Positions 1-11,237 of a stretch of 64,000 nucleotides of DNA are shown here, in pieces. The notes beneath the pieces were generated by a model. That model was not told where the DNA came from and made no database searches. It worked only from the letters and a program-made list of their open reading frames with translations. The translations under genes were made by a program, and so were the position numbers. How positions within the stretch are numbered: position 1 is the first letter of the stretch; the number at the start of each line of letters is the position of its first letter. Source of the DNA: Desulfofustis glycolicus DSM 9705 (GTDB lineage Bacteria > Desulfobacterota > Desulfobulbia > Desulfobulbales > Desulfocapsaceae); assembly GCF_900130015.1 (NCBI RefSeq), contig NZ_FQXS01000011.1, positions 62,001 to 126,000 on the forward strand, written 5' to 3'.

Positions 1-467
1 AAGACAACCCTGCCGCAGCCAGCGGCCAGATCGCGCCAGCGGGCTGAAGAAACGGCGAGCGAAACGACACCGCAGGTCGGCACCGAGCTGATATCCTCTC
101 CGGTCAGCCAGCGGGCAGCCTCACTGATAGCCTCGTTGTGACCGACCAGAGCGAGCGATGCAACCGCCTCGTCGATGCTGCGCAGCACGGCCAGCAAACC
201 GTCGACCTGAAACGTATACAGGGCGTCGACCAACACGATTTCTTGTTTCGGATAACCGATTTCAGCGGCGATGGCGGCCGCCGTCTTCCGGGCCCGTTTG
301 GCCGGACTGGCAAGGAACAACTGCGGTTCCATTCCCGTCCGTGCCAGTCGCCCGCCAATCAGCGGCGCATCCCGCTTGCCGCGGCCGCTGAGCGGTCGAT
401 CGAAATCGTCCAGCGAGGTGTCCGACCAACTGGACTTGGCATGTCTGATCAAATACAGCTGCTTCAT
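1..467 (-). CDS. sixA: SixA-type phosphohistidine phosphatase, 3' end outside window
   Basis: Reading leftward from an ATG at 467, the protein opens MKQLYLIRHAKSSW. The RHAK segment is the catalytic RHG-type motif of the histidine phosphatase superfamily, and the Lys after the His is typical of SixA. Further on, SPARKTAAA and LVGHNEA supply the second Arg and second His of the active site. About 155 residues are visible and the stop lies beyond the left edge, so this entry is partial. SixA enzymes remove phosphate from phosphohistidine. The start codon overlaps the ParA stop (ATGA), so the two are translationally coupled. CHAD and SixA genes are often neighbours, which suggests a phosphate or polyphosphate role, but the substrate here is not shown. 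Confidence 0.88.
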   Translation of the reverse strand, partial: MKQLYLIRHAKSSWSDTSLDDFDRPLSGRGKRDAPLIGGRLARTGMEPQLFLASPAKRARKTAAAIAAEIGYPKQEIVLVDALYTFQVDGLLAVLRSIDEAVASLALVGHNEAISEAARWLTGEDISSVPTCGVVSLAVSSARWRDLAAGCGRVV

Positions 468-1210
468 GTCGCCAGTTTTTTCTGTCTTATTTCCTGCCAG
501 AGCAATTCGTACGCCCGGTGAGCGGGAGACTGCTGACCGCCGGCGCCGACCGGTTGTCGAGACAATCCCATTTTCTCGATTTCTGCCATGAACGGTATCA
601 CCGTTTGCAGAAAAATCGGATAGCCGCCATATTTTTCCATTATCTGCTGGTGCATCGATTTTCGTCGTTCGACCATGGAAAAAAATGAGATCAGTTTGCG
701 GCGATCACAATCGATCTTTTTCAGCAATTTTATCAGTTGTTCAAGGGCCAGCAGGGAAAGCGTGGTTGGGATCACCGGGGTTATGACACAATCCGCCGCG
801 GTGACGATGGTCTCGGAGAGAAAGGTCAGATTCGGCGGGCAATCGAGAATGGCATAGTCATAGTCCTTAGCCAGCGGTTGCAGCAGCTTGCCGAGGACCC
901 GCCGTTTTTTCGCCTGCTTTTCGTCGCGCAGGGCGAGATCGAGATTGCGGAAGGAAAAGTGGGCCGGTAGCAGATCGAGACCGTCAAAGTCGGTGGCGCG
1001 GATATATTGTTCAAATCGCCCCTGAAGCAACCGGTCCCGGTTGAAAGACTTTTTCGGCTTAATACGATAATAAAAAGAAGCTGCTCCCTGGGGATCGAGA
1101 TCGCAGAGCAGGACGCGCTGTCCGCTCCGGCTCGCAACATAGGCTAGATTGACTGCGGTTGCCGTTTTACCGACCCCGCCCTTGCTGCTGTAGACGGCAA
1201 CGATCTTCAT
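464..1210 (-). CDS. Orphan ParA/MinD-family ATPase
   Basis: 248 residues. The deviant Walker A motif (KGGVGKT, residues 10-16) includes the ParA signature lysine. DLDPQGAASF is the A' switch and ILDCPPN the Walker B region. ParA ATPases form ATP-dependent DNA-bound dimers that move cargo such as plasmids, chromosomes, carboxysomes or granules. No parB or centromere-like array is nearby. It is instead coupled by 4-nt ATGA overlaps to a CHAD protein upstream (1207-1210) and to sixA downstream. CHAD proteins bind polyphosphate granules, so granule positioning is a reasonable inference, though unproven. A role in flagellar or chemotaxis positioning is an alternative, but no such genes are present. 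Confidence 0.9.
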   Translation of the reverse strand: MKIVAVYSSKGGVGKTATAVNLAYVASRSGQRVLLCDLDPQGAASFYYRIKPKKSFNRDRLLQGRFEQYIRATDFDGLDLLPAHFSFRNLDLALRDEKQAKKRRVLGKLLQPLAKDYDYAILDCPPNLTFLSETIVTAADCVITPVIPTTLSLLALEQLIKLLKKIDCDRRKLISFFSMVERRKSMHQQIMEKYGGYPIFLQTVIPFMAEIEKMGLSRQPVGAGGQQSPAHRAYELLWQEIRQKKLAT

Positions 1211-2784
1211 TGCCGGCCCGCCCGCTCTTCCGGCCGCTGATCGCTGCCGATCAGAGAGACGAGTAATTCCCGGTTCTGCGACGAGGAAAAAGCGGCATAG
1301 GTCGCGGCGAACTGGTCCCGCAAAGCGCCCCGCTTCTTTGCCTGCACGGTCAGCAGACCGCCGAGAGCGGCCGCCTGCAGCAGCACCCGCCGGCCGTTGC
1401 CACCAAGGCCGTCGAGTCGAGCCCCGAGCATCTCTTCCTGGACACAGAGATCATTGAAATCACCTAGATTGTCCTGCATTTTTTTCAACTGCTTGACAAA
1501 TTGCTCAAGAGACTTCTCGTCATACAGGCTCCGAAAAAACTCGAGCAGGTAGCGCAATTTTTTTCCCTGAATTCGCAGATTGTGCATGTCGCTGTCAGGA
1601 CCATCATCGGTTATCGCCTCCCCGTTGCGCAGAAAGGCGCGAAAGCGCTTGCGGATAGTTCGATCGGCCAGCTCGCGACAGGATTTCCGGCTCGATTCGC
1701 CAAAGAGCGGCGAATCGTCGGCAACGAGAAAGGTGCGCCAATCGCTGAGCAACGAGCGGTAGCGTTTTGACGACAGATGCCGGCGCAGCAGTTTCAGTTC
1801 GTGCCGACGGTGCTGCTCGAGGTCGGCGAAAAATCCGTCCAGGCCGGGACGCAACCGGGACGGCAGCATAGCGAGATACGCTTCTTTTTGCAGCAGATAG
1901 ACATCGATATCACGAAGCTTCCCGGTAACCCCGCCCAGCCATTTGAATTCACGACGAAAGTAGGATCCCTCCCGGATCGGCAGCTGTTTCTTGAGCAGGC
2001 TGAGCAGAGATCTGGTCCGGCGGATGGCAATACGAAAATCGTGGAGAAATTCCGTATCGACGTCGTCATACACCCCCTGTCGGTTGAACTCAATTTCTCT
2101 GAGCAGGTAGCCGCAGATCTGCACAATAGCGGTACCGATGTCACTGTCCCGGGCCAGTTCCACCCGAAACTTGTCACCGTAGTCCAGAGGCGTCCGCGGG
2201 GATCCGGAAAACGCACGCTGCGCAAGCCAGCTGTCGGAATCGAGAGGGGTCAGTCCATAGGCGACACAGAGGCGATGCACCGTGTCGAAGGCCTCCTGAT
2301 AGCCTCGTAATTCGTCAATCGTCACCACCTTGGCCAGCTGGTCGGGAGCACCATCTCCAACCGGCACGTCAGCCCTGATCGTTAAACGCACCACCGTCTT
2401 CTCATCATCGTTGAGCAGGCGACAGTGACGCTTGTCAGTCTCCAGGGCGGCCATCGGCAACAGGGCTCGAACATCGATAATCTCCCTGAGGGTTTCCCTG
2501 ACCTCCGAGGGAGTCATCTCCCACCAGAATTTCCGCCCAGGTCCCAGGTCGTCGATCATTCCGTGCTGGGTGCCGTCAAAGGAGAGCAGCGATCGGCTTC
2601 GACCGGCGCCGACACACAACAACTGTTTGCGGTAGAGACGCCAGTCGAAGGTATCATAGAAGGTTTCGCTATCATCCTGACGACCCTGTTCTTCGACGAT
2701 AAAAAGGTGGCGCAGCTGTTCGATCAGCGGTTCTGCCTCCATGGCGGGTTGAAAAACCAGAGCGAGCTGGCGAAGCGGCTCCAT
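1207..2784 (-). CDS. CHAD domain protein with degenerate CYTH-like N-terminus
   Basis: 525 residues. The C-terminal half (about 230-500) is a CHAD domain: FLHDFRIAIRRTRSLL, HNLRIQGKKLRYLLEFF and a helix-rich frame of conserved His, Arg and Lys. CHAD is a conserved histidine alpha-helical domain known to bind inorganic polyphosphate. The N-terminal ~200 residues have beta-strand spacing like CYTH/triphosphate tunnel metalloenzymes (TDKRHCRLLNDDEKTVVRL) but lack a clear ExExK signature, so catalysis is doubtful. ATG follows the argJ stop after 1 nt, and the 3' end overlaps parA. Together with sixA and the PPK2 gene at 6755 this suggests a polyphosphate-associated protein. Confidence 0.87.
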   Translation of the reverse strand: MEPLRQLALVFQPAMEAEPLIEQLRHLFIVEEQGRQDDSETFYDTFDWRLYRKQLLCVGAGRSRSLLSFDGTQHGMIDDLGPGRKFWWEMTPSEVRETLREIIDVRALLPMAALETDKRHCRLLNDDEKTVVRLTIRADVPVGDGAPDQLAKVVTIDELRGYQEAFDTVHRLCVAYGLTPLDSDSWLAQRAFSGSPRTPLDYGDKFRVELARDSDIGTAIVQICGYLLREIEFNRQGVYDDVDTEFLHDFRIAIRRTRSLLSLLKKQLPIREGSYFRREFKWLGGVTGKLRDIDVYLLQKEAYLAMLPSRLRPGLDGFFADLEQHRRHELKLLRRHLSSKRYRSLLSDWRTFLVADDSPLFGESSRKSCRELADRTIRKRFRAFLRNGEAITDDGPDSDMHNLRIQGKKLRYLLEFFRSLYDEKSLEQFVKQLKKMQDNLGDFNDLCVQEEMLGARLDGLGGNGRRVLLQAAALGGLLTVQAKKRGALRDQFAATYAAFSSSQNRELLVSLIGSDQRPEERAGRQ

Positions 2785-2785
2785 C

Positions 2786-3970
2786 TCAGGTCCTGTAATC
2801 GGCGTTGATCTTGACGTAATCGATAGAAAAATCGCAGGTGATCACCTCTTCGCAGCCGTTGCCGTCTTTGAGATCGATGCAGACCGTAAAGGTATCGCCG
2901 CGCAACACCTCGGTGGCCGCCTGCTCCGCGTCAGGGCCCAAACCGACGCCGTTGCGCACGAGCAGCACATCGCCGAAGGCGATATCGACGTGCTCCGGGT
3001 TGAAGCGCACGCCGGACCGCCCCATGGCGGCGATGATCCTGCCCCAATTGGCGTCCTCTCCGAAAAATGCGGTCTTAACCAGGCTCGATGTGGCAATCGT
3101 CCTGGCCATAATTTCCGCTTCAACGTTTTCCTTGGCTCCGCAGACCCTGATGGTGACGCATTTGGTCGCCCCTTCACCGTCCCGGACCACTTTCATGGCC
3201 AACTCTTTCAACATCGAGTCGAGCACGTTCTCGAAGGCCGTATAGTCGTCGCGGCTGACATCGTCGATCCAGTCGTTGCCGGCAGCACCGTTGGCCATGA
3301 CCAGCACCATGTCGTTGGTACTGGTATCCCCGTCGATGGTGATCCGGTTGAAACTCTCCGCAACACCGGCCTTGAGGGCCTGATTCAACTCAAAATAGCT
3401 GATCCGTGCATCGGTCACGATAAAGCAGAGCATGGTCGCCATGTTGGGCATGATCATCCCGGCCCCTTTGGCCATGCCCATGAAACCGACCTCCTTGCCG
3501 CCGATCACCTCGCTTCGATACACCGTCTTGGCCACCGTATCGGTGGTCATGATCGCCCGGGCCACCCGCTCGAAGTTATCCGGCCCCAAGCCGTTGACGA
3601 GCGGCTTCATGTGCGCCCGAAACGCTTCGAGGTTCAACGGCATGCCGATGACTCCGGTCGACGACAGCAGCACCATCTCCTCGCCGATCCCCAGTTCTTC
3701 AGCGGCCAATCGCCCCGAGGTCAGCGCGTCGTTCATGCCGTTCCGGCCGGTGCAGGCATTGGCGCAGCCGCTGTTGACCAGAATGGCCTGCGAACGACCC
3801 TGCCGAAGCCGATCGATGTCGATAAGGACCGGCGCCGCCTTCACCTGATTGGTGGTGAACACCCCGGCGGTAACCGCCGGCTCGTCGCTGTAGATCAACC
3901 CGAGATCGAGCCGATCGGGATACTTGATCCCGGCGGCCACCGCCGAAAAAGAAAACCCTTTTATAATCAT
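2786..3970 (-). CDS. argJ: Bifunctional glutamate N-acetyltransferase / amino-acid acetyltransferase ArgJ
   Basis: ArgJ transfers acetyl from N-acetylornithine to glutamate and, in bifunctional forms, makes N-acetylglutamate from acetyl-CoA in arginine synthesis. The protein self-cleaves before a Thr, here in NMATMLCF (Ala178-Thr179 from the chosen start). FFGEDANWGRI and the C-terminal IDYVKINADYRT are family hallmarks. I chose the ATG at 3970 (MIIKGFSF, 394 aa); a TTG 14 codons upstream is possible but has no better ribosome site. It is the first gene of the argJ-CHAD-parA-sixA operon, so an arginine gene leads a polyphosphate-like set. A short argA-like acetyltransferase lies at 10487. Confidence 0.95.
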   Translation of the reverse strand: MIIKGFSFSAVAAGIKYPDRLDLGLIYSDEPAVTAGVFTTNQVKAAPVLIDIDRLRQGRSQAILVNSGCANACTGRNGMNDALTSGRLAAEELGIGEEMVLLSSTGVIGMPLNLEAFRAHMKPLVNGLGPDNFERVARAIMTTDTVAKTVYRSEVIGGKEVGFMGMAKGAGMIMPNMATMLCFIVTDARISYFELNQALKAGVAESFNRITIDGDTSTNDMVLVMANGAAGNDWIDDVSRDDYTAFENVLDSMLKELAMKVVRDGEGATKCVTIRVCGAKENVEAEIMARTIATSSLVKTAFFGEDANWGRIIAAMGRSGVRFNPEHVDIAFGDVLLVRNGVGLGPDAEQAATEVLRGDTFTVCIDLKDGNGCEEVITCDFSIDYVKINADYRT

Positions 3971-4201
3971 GTTAAAATCCGGTATGGTTCTAGACGATCG
4001 CTTCCTTGTCAAACACTGCTGGCTCTTACGTCACGGCCTTCACCGGGCGCTTTCCGACCTGGCAGGCCGGGTATCGTGAGAAGCTGAGCACCGGTTCGAC
4101 AAAGACACCGGCCGATTCGCCCGTCCCGCGGCGAAACGGCGAGACCCTCTGGTGCTCGGTGAAATGTACCTTATCCATCATTTCGTGCAACGATAGATAT
4201 A

Positions 4202-5707
4202 ATGGGAGCCGAAGAATACAACGAAATGTCGACGATCATGCCGACGCTGATCCTGCTGGCCGACCTGACTATCAGAATCGGTCTGTCCTTCCGCGTTATC
4301 ATGCGCAAGCGCCCCCATGGAGTGACGATTGCGTGGCTGATCATCATTCTGCTCATCCCGCTCCTCGGCGCACTGCTCTACCTGCTGGTCGGCGAAAACC
4401 GTATCTCCGACAAGCGAATCGCCCGGACCAGGGCCAATCAGGATCACTACCAGCACTGGCTGAACAGTTTACGCGAGCGGGCCCCGATCAACTGGCAGGA
4501 TATGGCCGATACCTGCCTGCCGCTGCACCGTCAGGCTGAGACATTGATCGGCATTCCGGCCATGACCGGCAATTCCCTGCAGGTGTACGAGACGGCCGAC
4601 GAGACCATCGAGGCCATCCTCGCCGATATTGACCAGGCCAGTTCAACCTGTCATCTGCAATTCTACATCTGGCAGGAAGGAGGCAGGGTAACCGCAGTCG
4701 AAGAGTCGTTGCTGGCGGCGACCCGGCGCGGCGTCATCTGCCGCATCCTCGTCGATTCCATCGGCAGCAGTGATTTCCTCAAGAGCCGCCGCTGCCGCGA
4801 GTTGCGAGAGGCCGGCATCCGCATTCGCGAATCCTTGCCGGCCGGTCTCATCAAGGCTCTTTTCGCCCGGATCGACATCCGCAATCATCGAAAAATCGTC
4901 GTCATCGACGGGGAGATCGCCTACAGCGGCAGCACCAACATGGTCGATCCCCGCTACTTCAAGCAGGACTCCGGCGTTGGTCAATGGATCGATGTCATGG
5001 TCAGGATTACTGGACCGGTGGTCGAAAGCTTGGCCGGCACCTTTATCAGCGATTGGATCCTCGAGACGGACGACCAGCAGCTCGATATATCCGACTTGAC
5101 CGCGGGGAAAACCGCGGCGAATAACAGAACAGATGTCCATCGCGTCAAACCGACCGGCTCCACCGCCGTACAACTGGTACCGTCGGGTCCGGGACTGGTG
5201 CCTGAGGCCATCCATTCCCTGCTGCTCACCACCATCTATTCGGCACGGCGCGAGCTGGTCCTGACCACTCCTTACTTCGTTCCCGACGAGCCGCTGCTGA
5301 CGGCGCTCAAAGCGGCCGCGCAACGGGGCGTCAGCGTCACCATCATCCTGCCGCAGCGCAACGATTCACGACTGGTACACTACGCCAGCCACGCCCACTT
5401 CCAGGAACTGACCGAATCCGGGGTACAAATCTTTCTGTTTCACGGCGGTCTGCTGCATGCAAAGACCATTACCGTCGATCGGGAATTTGCCCTGTTCGGC
5501 TCGGTCAACCTCGATATGCGCAGTTTCTGGCTCAATTTCGAAGCGACTCTATTTATTTACGATCGCGATTTTGCGGCGAAGATCCATGCCATCCAGGAAC
5601 GCTACGAACAGTTGTCGACTGCAATCGACCACCAGGAACTCGTGCAACGACCGGTCATCAAGCGGTTCAAAGAAAACGTGGCCCTGCTGATCGGCCCGCT
5701 CCTGTAA
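4202..5707 (+). CDS. cls: Cardiolipin synthase (phospholipase D family)
   Basis: 501 residues. Two N-terminal membrane segments (about 13-33 and 42-63) are followed by two PLD catalytic HKD motifs: His229-x-Lys231...Asp236 (NHRKIVVIDG) and His419-x-Lys421...Asp426 (HAKTITVD), each followed by the usual GS(x)N. The enzyme condenses two phosphatidylglycerols, or PG with another lipid, into cardiolipin at the inner membrane. Start alternatives are the ATG at 4202, the ATG at 4226 and a third at 4238; none has a strong Shine-Dalgarno. It is divergent from argJ, and the phosphoesterase follows after 4 nt, so the two are probably co-transcribed. Confidence 0.93.
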   Translation: MGAEEYNEMSTIMPTLILLADLTIRIGLSFRVIMRKRPHGVTIAWLIIILLIPLLGALLYLLVGENRISDKRIARTRANQDHYQHWLNSLRERAPINWQDMADTCLPLHRQAETLIGIPAMTGNSLQVYETADETIEAILADIDQASSTCHLQFYIWQEGGRVTAVEESLLAATRRGVICRILVDSIGSSDFLKSRRCRELREAGIRIRESLPAGLIKALFARIDIRNHRKIVVIDGEIAYSGSTNMVDPRYFKQDSGVGQWIDVMVRITGPVVESLAGTFISDWILETDDQQLDISDLTAGKTAANNRTDVHRVKPTGSTAVQLVPSGPGLVPEAIHSLLLTTIYSARRELVLTTPYFVPDEPLLTALKAAAQRGVSVTIILPQRNDSRLVHYASHAHFQELTESGVQIFLFHGGLLHAKTITVDREFALFGSVNLDMRSFWLNFEATLFIYDRDFAAKIHAIQERYEQLSTAIDHQELVQRPVIKRFKENVALLIGPLL

Positions 5708-5711
5708 CACC

Positions 5712-6452
5712 GTGAAGATCCTGCTCGTCGCCGACATCCATGGAAACTACCCGGCCCTCAAGGCGATCGCCGATCATTTTGCCGACGTATCGTTCGACCT
5801 GATCATCAACAGCGGCGACACCGTCGTCTACGGACCCTTCCCGAACGAAACCATCGACTGGCTTCGGAAGACGGGAGCCCGATCAATCCTCGGCAATACC
5901 GATCGGTTGGTTGTCGGCCTGCTCCAGGGTCGCAGTTTCGTCAAACCGTCCAACCCGGACAAGCGGATCATGTATGGCTGGACGGCCGCCGAACTCAGTG
6001 CTACCAACCGTGACTGGCTGGCCGGCCTGCCGGAAAAAACAAGCATCCGCTGCTCGGAATTGACCGGGACCGCCGGACGAAATGATCATCTCGGCGTCTT
6101 TCATGGCAGCCCGGCCGACCCGGATGAATTTCTCTTCGCCACCACCCCCGATCGCCGCTTCGCCCAGCTCGCCGCCACCGTCCCCTATCCACTGATCACC
6201 ATCGGTCACAGCCACAGCCCGTTCCACAAATTCATCGACGGTGTCCACTTCGTCAACTCCGGCAGCACCGGACGCATGTTTGACGGCAATCCGGCCGCCG
6301 CCTGCGCAACCATCGAAATGGAAGCGGGAACGATTCGGGTGAAGCTGCATCGCATCGCCTACCCGGTGGAAACAGTCGTGGCCGAGCTCCGCCGGTTGCG
6401 CCTGCCACAGATCTACCAACAGATGTATCGTCAAGGCCGCAAACTCAACTAA
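5712..6452 (+). CDS. Metallophosphoesterase of the YfcE/MJ0936 type
   Basis: 246 residues from a GTG start at 5712, 4 nt after the cls stop. Dimetal phosphoesterase motifs appear in order: ADIHGN (D-x-H), SGDTVVYGP (GD), ILGNTD (GN-x-D/H), VFHGSP, and TIGHSHSPF (GHSH). The closing VNSGSTGR is typical of YfcE-like enzymes that act on small phosphodiesters or nucleotides. The natural substrate cannot be read from sequence. Co-transcription with cardiolipin synthase is likely; a phospholipid or nucleotide link is only a guess. Confidence 0.85.
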   Translation: MKILLVADIHGNYPALKAIADHFADVSFDLIINSGDTVVYGPFPNETIDWLRKTGARSILGNTDRLVVGLLQGRSFVKPSNPDKRIMYGWTAAELSATNRDWLAGLPEKTSIRCSELTGTAGRNDHLGVFHGSPADPDEFLFATTPDRRFAQLAATVPYPLITIGHSHSPFHKFIDGVHFVNSGSTGRMFDGNPAAACATIEMEAGTIRVKLHRIAYPVETVVAELRRLRLPQIYQQMYRQGRKLN

Positions 6453-6754
6453 GCCGCCCGATTTTTTATAATCTGTATCACAGGTTCATGTTTCGTTGTA
6501 ACTTCCAGTAATGGGCGGAGCATATGAGCATCAGTCCCCAGGGCTGGCCGGCAGAAATATTTTCCTTTGCATTCCGTCTGGCGGCGATTTTCCGGCAGAC
6601 CCCTCTTTGGCGCAAACTCGGACAAACTGCCTGACCGAAAGAAATATTTTCCTTTGCATTCCCCTCTCGATCCCTGCTATCTATTAAACACAGTTAAAAA
6701 TATCCATCCGCCCGATACCGAACACCTCCATCTCTCAACCATGCTGGAGCAATC
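6453..6754. other. Intergenic region upstream of ppk2 with 23-bp direct repeats
   Basis: No gene is seen. The same 23-bp sequence (starts AGAAATATTTTCC, ends TTGCATTCC) occurs at 6553-6575 and 6640-6662, an 87-bp period. Between them is an imperfect hairpin (GTCTGGCGG...CCGGCAGAC). A GGGCTGGCCGGC stretch at 6541-6552 resembles the left edge of the 58-bp dispersed repeat found at 14978, 20668 and 28812. The region must hold the ppk2 promoter, but I cannot place it with confidence. Confidence 0.55.
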
Positions 6755-7723
6755 ATGGCTAAAGACGACAAGAAAAAGGACGACAACGGCAAGAAAAAGG
6801 ACGACAACGGCAAGAAGGACAAGAAAGAAGACGCTGCCAAAAACGACAAGCCAAACGGCAAGGTCAGGCTCCAGGAACTGACCGCACTGAGCAATATCGA
6901 CGCCAAGCAGGAAGATGATCGGACGGCGGTCTGGGTCAAGACCTGGCACCTGGCCTATGAAATGGAGTTGCGCAAACTCCAGGTCGAGCTGATGAAGTTG
7001 CAGCAGACCATGAAAGAGAACGGATCGAGGATTCTACTGATCTTCGAGGGGCGAGATGCCGCCGGCAAGGGCGGCACCATCAAACGGTTCATCGCTCACC
7101 TCAATCCCCGCAATACCCGCGTCGTCGCCTTGGTAAAACCCAACGAGACGGAATCGACCCAATGGTACTTTCAGCGCTATATCAACCACCTTCCGTCTGC
7201 CGGGGAAATGGTATTCTTCGATCGCAGCTGGTACAACCGGGCCATGGTCGAACCGGTTATGGGCTTTTGCACCGACGAGCAGAACAAACGCTTTCTCAAG
7301 GACGTACCGCTCCTCGAGGAACTCATCGTCAAGGACGGCATCAAGCTGTTCAAGTTCTATTTTTCGGTTTCCCGGGATGTGCAGAATGAGCGGTTCGAGG
7401 CGCGGAAAAAGGATATCCTGAAACAATACAAGCTCTCTCCGGTGGACAACCTGGCCCAGCAATATTGGGATCAGTATTCGCTGCGCAAGTTCCAGATGCT
7501 CCAGGAAACCAACCGCACCATCGCCCCGTGGACCATCGTCCGCTCAGACAACAAGAAGCTAGCCCGGCTCAACTGCATGAAACATGTGCTCAGCCAGCTG
7601 AACTATATCGGCAAGATTTCAGAAGAGGAACTGGCCACAGATCCGGCGATCATCATCTCGGGCATCGATGAGCTGCGACACATGGAAGAGCACCTGATGG
7701 AGCCGGACAAACTCTACGGCTGA
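6755..7723 (+). CDS. ppk2: Polyphosphate kinase 2 (PPK2 family) with charged N-terminal tail
   Basis: 322 residues. Walker A is GRDAAGKGGT (about 99-108) and Walker B / lid residues are in FDRSWYNRAMVE. The run NPRNTRVVAL, KPNETE, WYFQRYI is the class I PPK2 pattern. These enzymes move phosphate between polyphosphate and nucleoside mono- or diphosphates. The first ~40 residues are an unusual Lys/Asp/Asn tail with a 7-residue repeat (KKKDDNG), encoded by a perfect 21-bp tandem duplication (6770-6790 and 6791-6811). The tail resembles lysine-rich acidic segments that bind polyphosphate, which is inference. The gene ends 7 bp before the convergent secA stop. Confidence 0.93.
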   Translation: MAKDDKKKDDNGKKKDDNGKKDKKEDAAKNDKPNGKVRLQELTALSNIDAKQEDDRTAVWVKTWHLAYEMELRKLQVELMKLQQTMKENGSRILLIFEGRDAAGKGGTIKRFIAHLNPRNTRVVALVKPNETESTQWYFQRYINHLPSAGEMVFFDRSWYNRAMVEPVMGFCTDEQNKRFLKDVPLLEELIVKDGIKLFKFYFSVSRDVQNERFEARKKDILKQYKLSPVDNLAQQYWDQYSLRKFQMLQETNRTIAPWTIVRSDNKKLARLNCMKHVLSQLNYIGKISEEELATDPAIIISGIDELRHMEEHLMEPDKLYG

Positions 7724-7730
7724 GTCTCGC

Positions 7731-10280
<2,550 letters not shown>

Positions 10281-10310
10281 CGTCTCAAATAGCTATCTCT
10301 AAAAATATTA

Positions 10311-10327
10311 ATGGGAACCTTGAAAAA
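10311..10327. repeat. Possible remnant of the 143-bp palindromic element (one end only)
   Basis: The sequence ATGGGAACCTTGAAAAA is identical to the outward-reading right end of the full copies at 23191 and 38405, but similarity stops after 17 bp. It may be a truncated end left in the secA upstream region, or a chance match. Confidence 0.35.
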
Positions 10328-10486
10328 GTCGACGTACCCTGCACCGCTTCATTTGGGTGGAAAAGACATTTTCCATGGTTGCCGAAAGGCATAAAACGCT
10401 GATAATTGTAATCATGATCGCCCATCCGATCAACACGACCGGCAAAAATAGTGGCGCCGTCGCGATGTTGCAGCGGGATTCTCTTC

Positions 10487-10945
10487 TTACCCTGCCTCGA
10501 ATATCAGGGCCTCTTCGTTGCAATCCGGAAACATCGCACAATTGATACAATCGCTCCAGATTTTGTGGGGCAATTCTCGCTTGTCGATATCCTTGAATCC
10601 CAGTTTACGGAAGAAGCCGGGTTGATAGGTGAGCGTGAAAATCCGGGTGATGCCGAATTCGGCGGCCTCTTCCAGGCAGTTCCGGACCAGTCGGGAACCG
10701 AGGCCCTGCCCCTGGTTCTCCTCGGTGATCGCCAGAGATCTGATCTCCGCCAGATTCTCCCAGGAGATGTGCAGGGAGCACACCCCGGAGATGGTCCCGC
10801 CGTTTTCATCGTGGACGACGAAGTCGCGCAGGTGGTCGTAGAGGGAACTGATCGACCGCGGCAACAACAACTTCTTGTCCGCATAATAGGTAAGCAGAGC
10901 ATGAATCTGCTTGATATCATTCATTCGTGCCTTGCGAATCATCAT
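10487..10945 (-). CDS. argA: Short-form N-acetylglutamate synthase-like GNAT acetyltransferase
   Basis: About 152 residues. The start is the ATG at 10945 (or 10942) behind GAGGAGA; a GTG three codons earlier is less likely. The single GNAT domain has the acetyl-CoA loop ENQGQGLGSRLV. The C-terminal HKIWSDCINCAMFPDCNEEAL is the signature I know from stand-alone ArgA-like proteins of delta-proteobacteria. The predicted reaction is acetyl-CoA plus glutamate to N-acetylglutamate. With a probably bifunctional ArgJ in the same window it would be anaplerotic. It is the last gene of the run alr-argS-membrane protein-argA. Confidence 0.75.
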   Translation of the reverse strand: MMIRKARMNDIKQIHALLTYYADKKLLLPRSISSLYDHLRDFVVHDENGGTISGVCSLHISWENLAEIRSLAITEENQGQGLGSRLVRNCLEEAAEFGITRIFTLTYQPGFFRKLGFKDIDKRELPHKIWSDCINCAMFPDCNEEALIFEAG

Positions 10946-10992
10946 TCTCCTCACTGCTGCCGGGAGTGGCCCGGACCACCGGTCGCAACCGG

Positions 10993-11232
10993 TCAGGGTC
11001 TGCTTTTTTTGCTGTCGTCAAACTCGATGACCGGCGCTTCCTGCCTGATGGACCCGGCATCGAAACCGGTGGTGACGGGGGGTTCCGGTTTGAGCAGCGA
11101 TTGTCCCGTCCAAAGGCCGAAAAGAAACATCCACAGGAAGATGCAGAAACAGACAATAGCGATGCCGCCGATACCGCTACGGGACACCTCGAATTTGATC
11201 TTTCTGTTGACGCGTTTTTTTCGTTCGGCCAT
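10993..11232 (-). CDS. Small single-pass membrane protein (79 aa)
   Basis: A positively charged N-terminus (MAERKKRVNRKIKF) precedes one hydrophobic segment (about 22-45) and a short polar tail. It starts 5 bp after the argS stop and lies in the argS operon. The basic start plus one helix resembles the N-terminal anchor of SPOR-domain proteins, but no SPOR domain follows, so it could be a naturally short protein or a truncated one. Function unknown. Confidence 0.6.
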   Translation of the reverse strand: MAERKKRVNRKIKFEVSRSGIGGIAIVCFCIFLWMFLFGLWTGQSLLKPEPPVTTGFDAGSIRQEAPVIEFDDSKKSRP

Positions 11233-11237
11233 TATCG

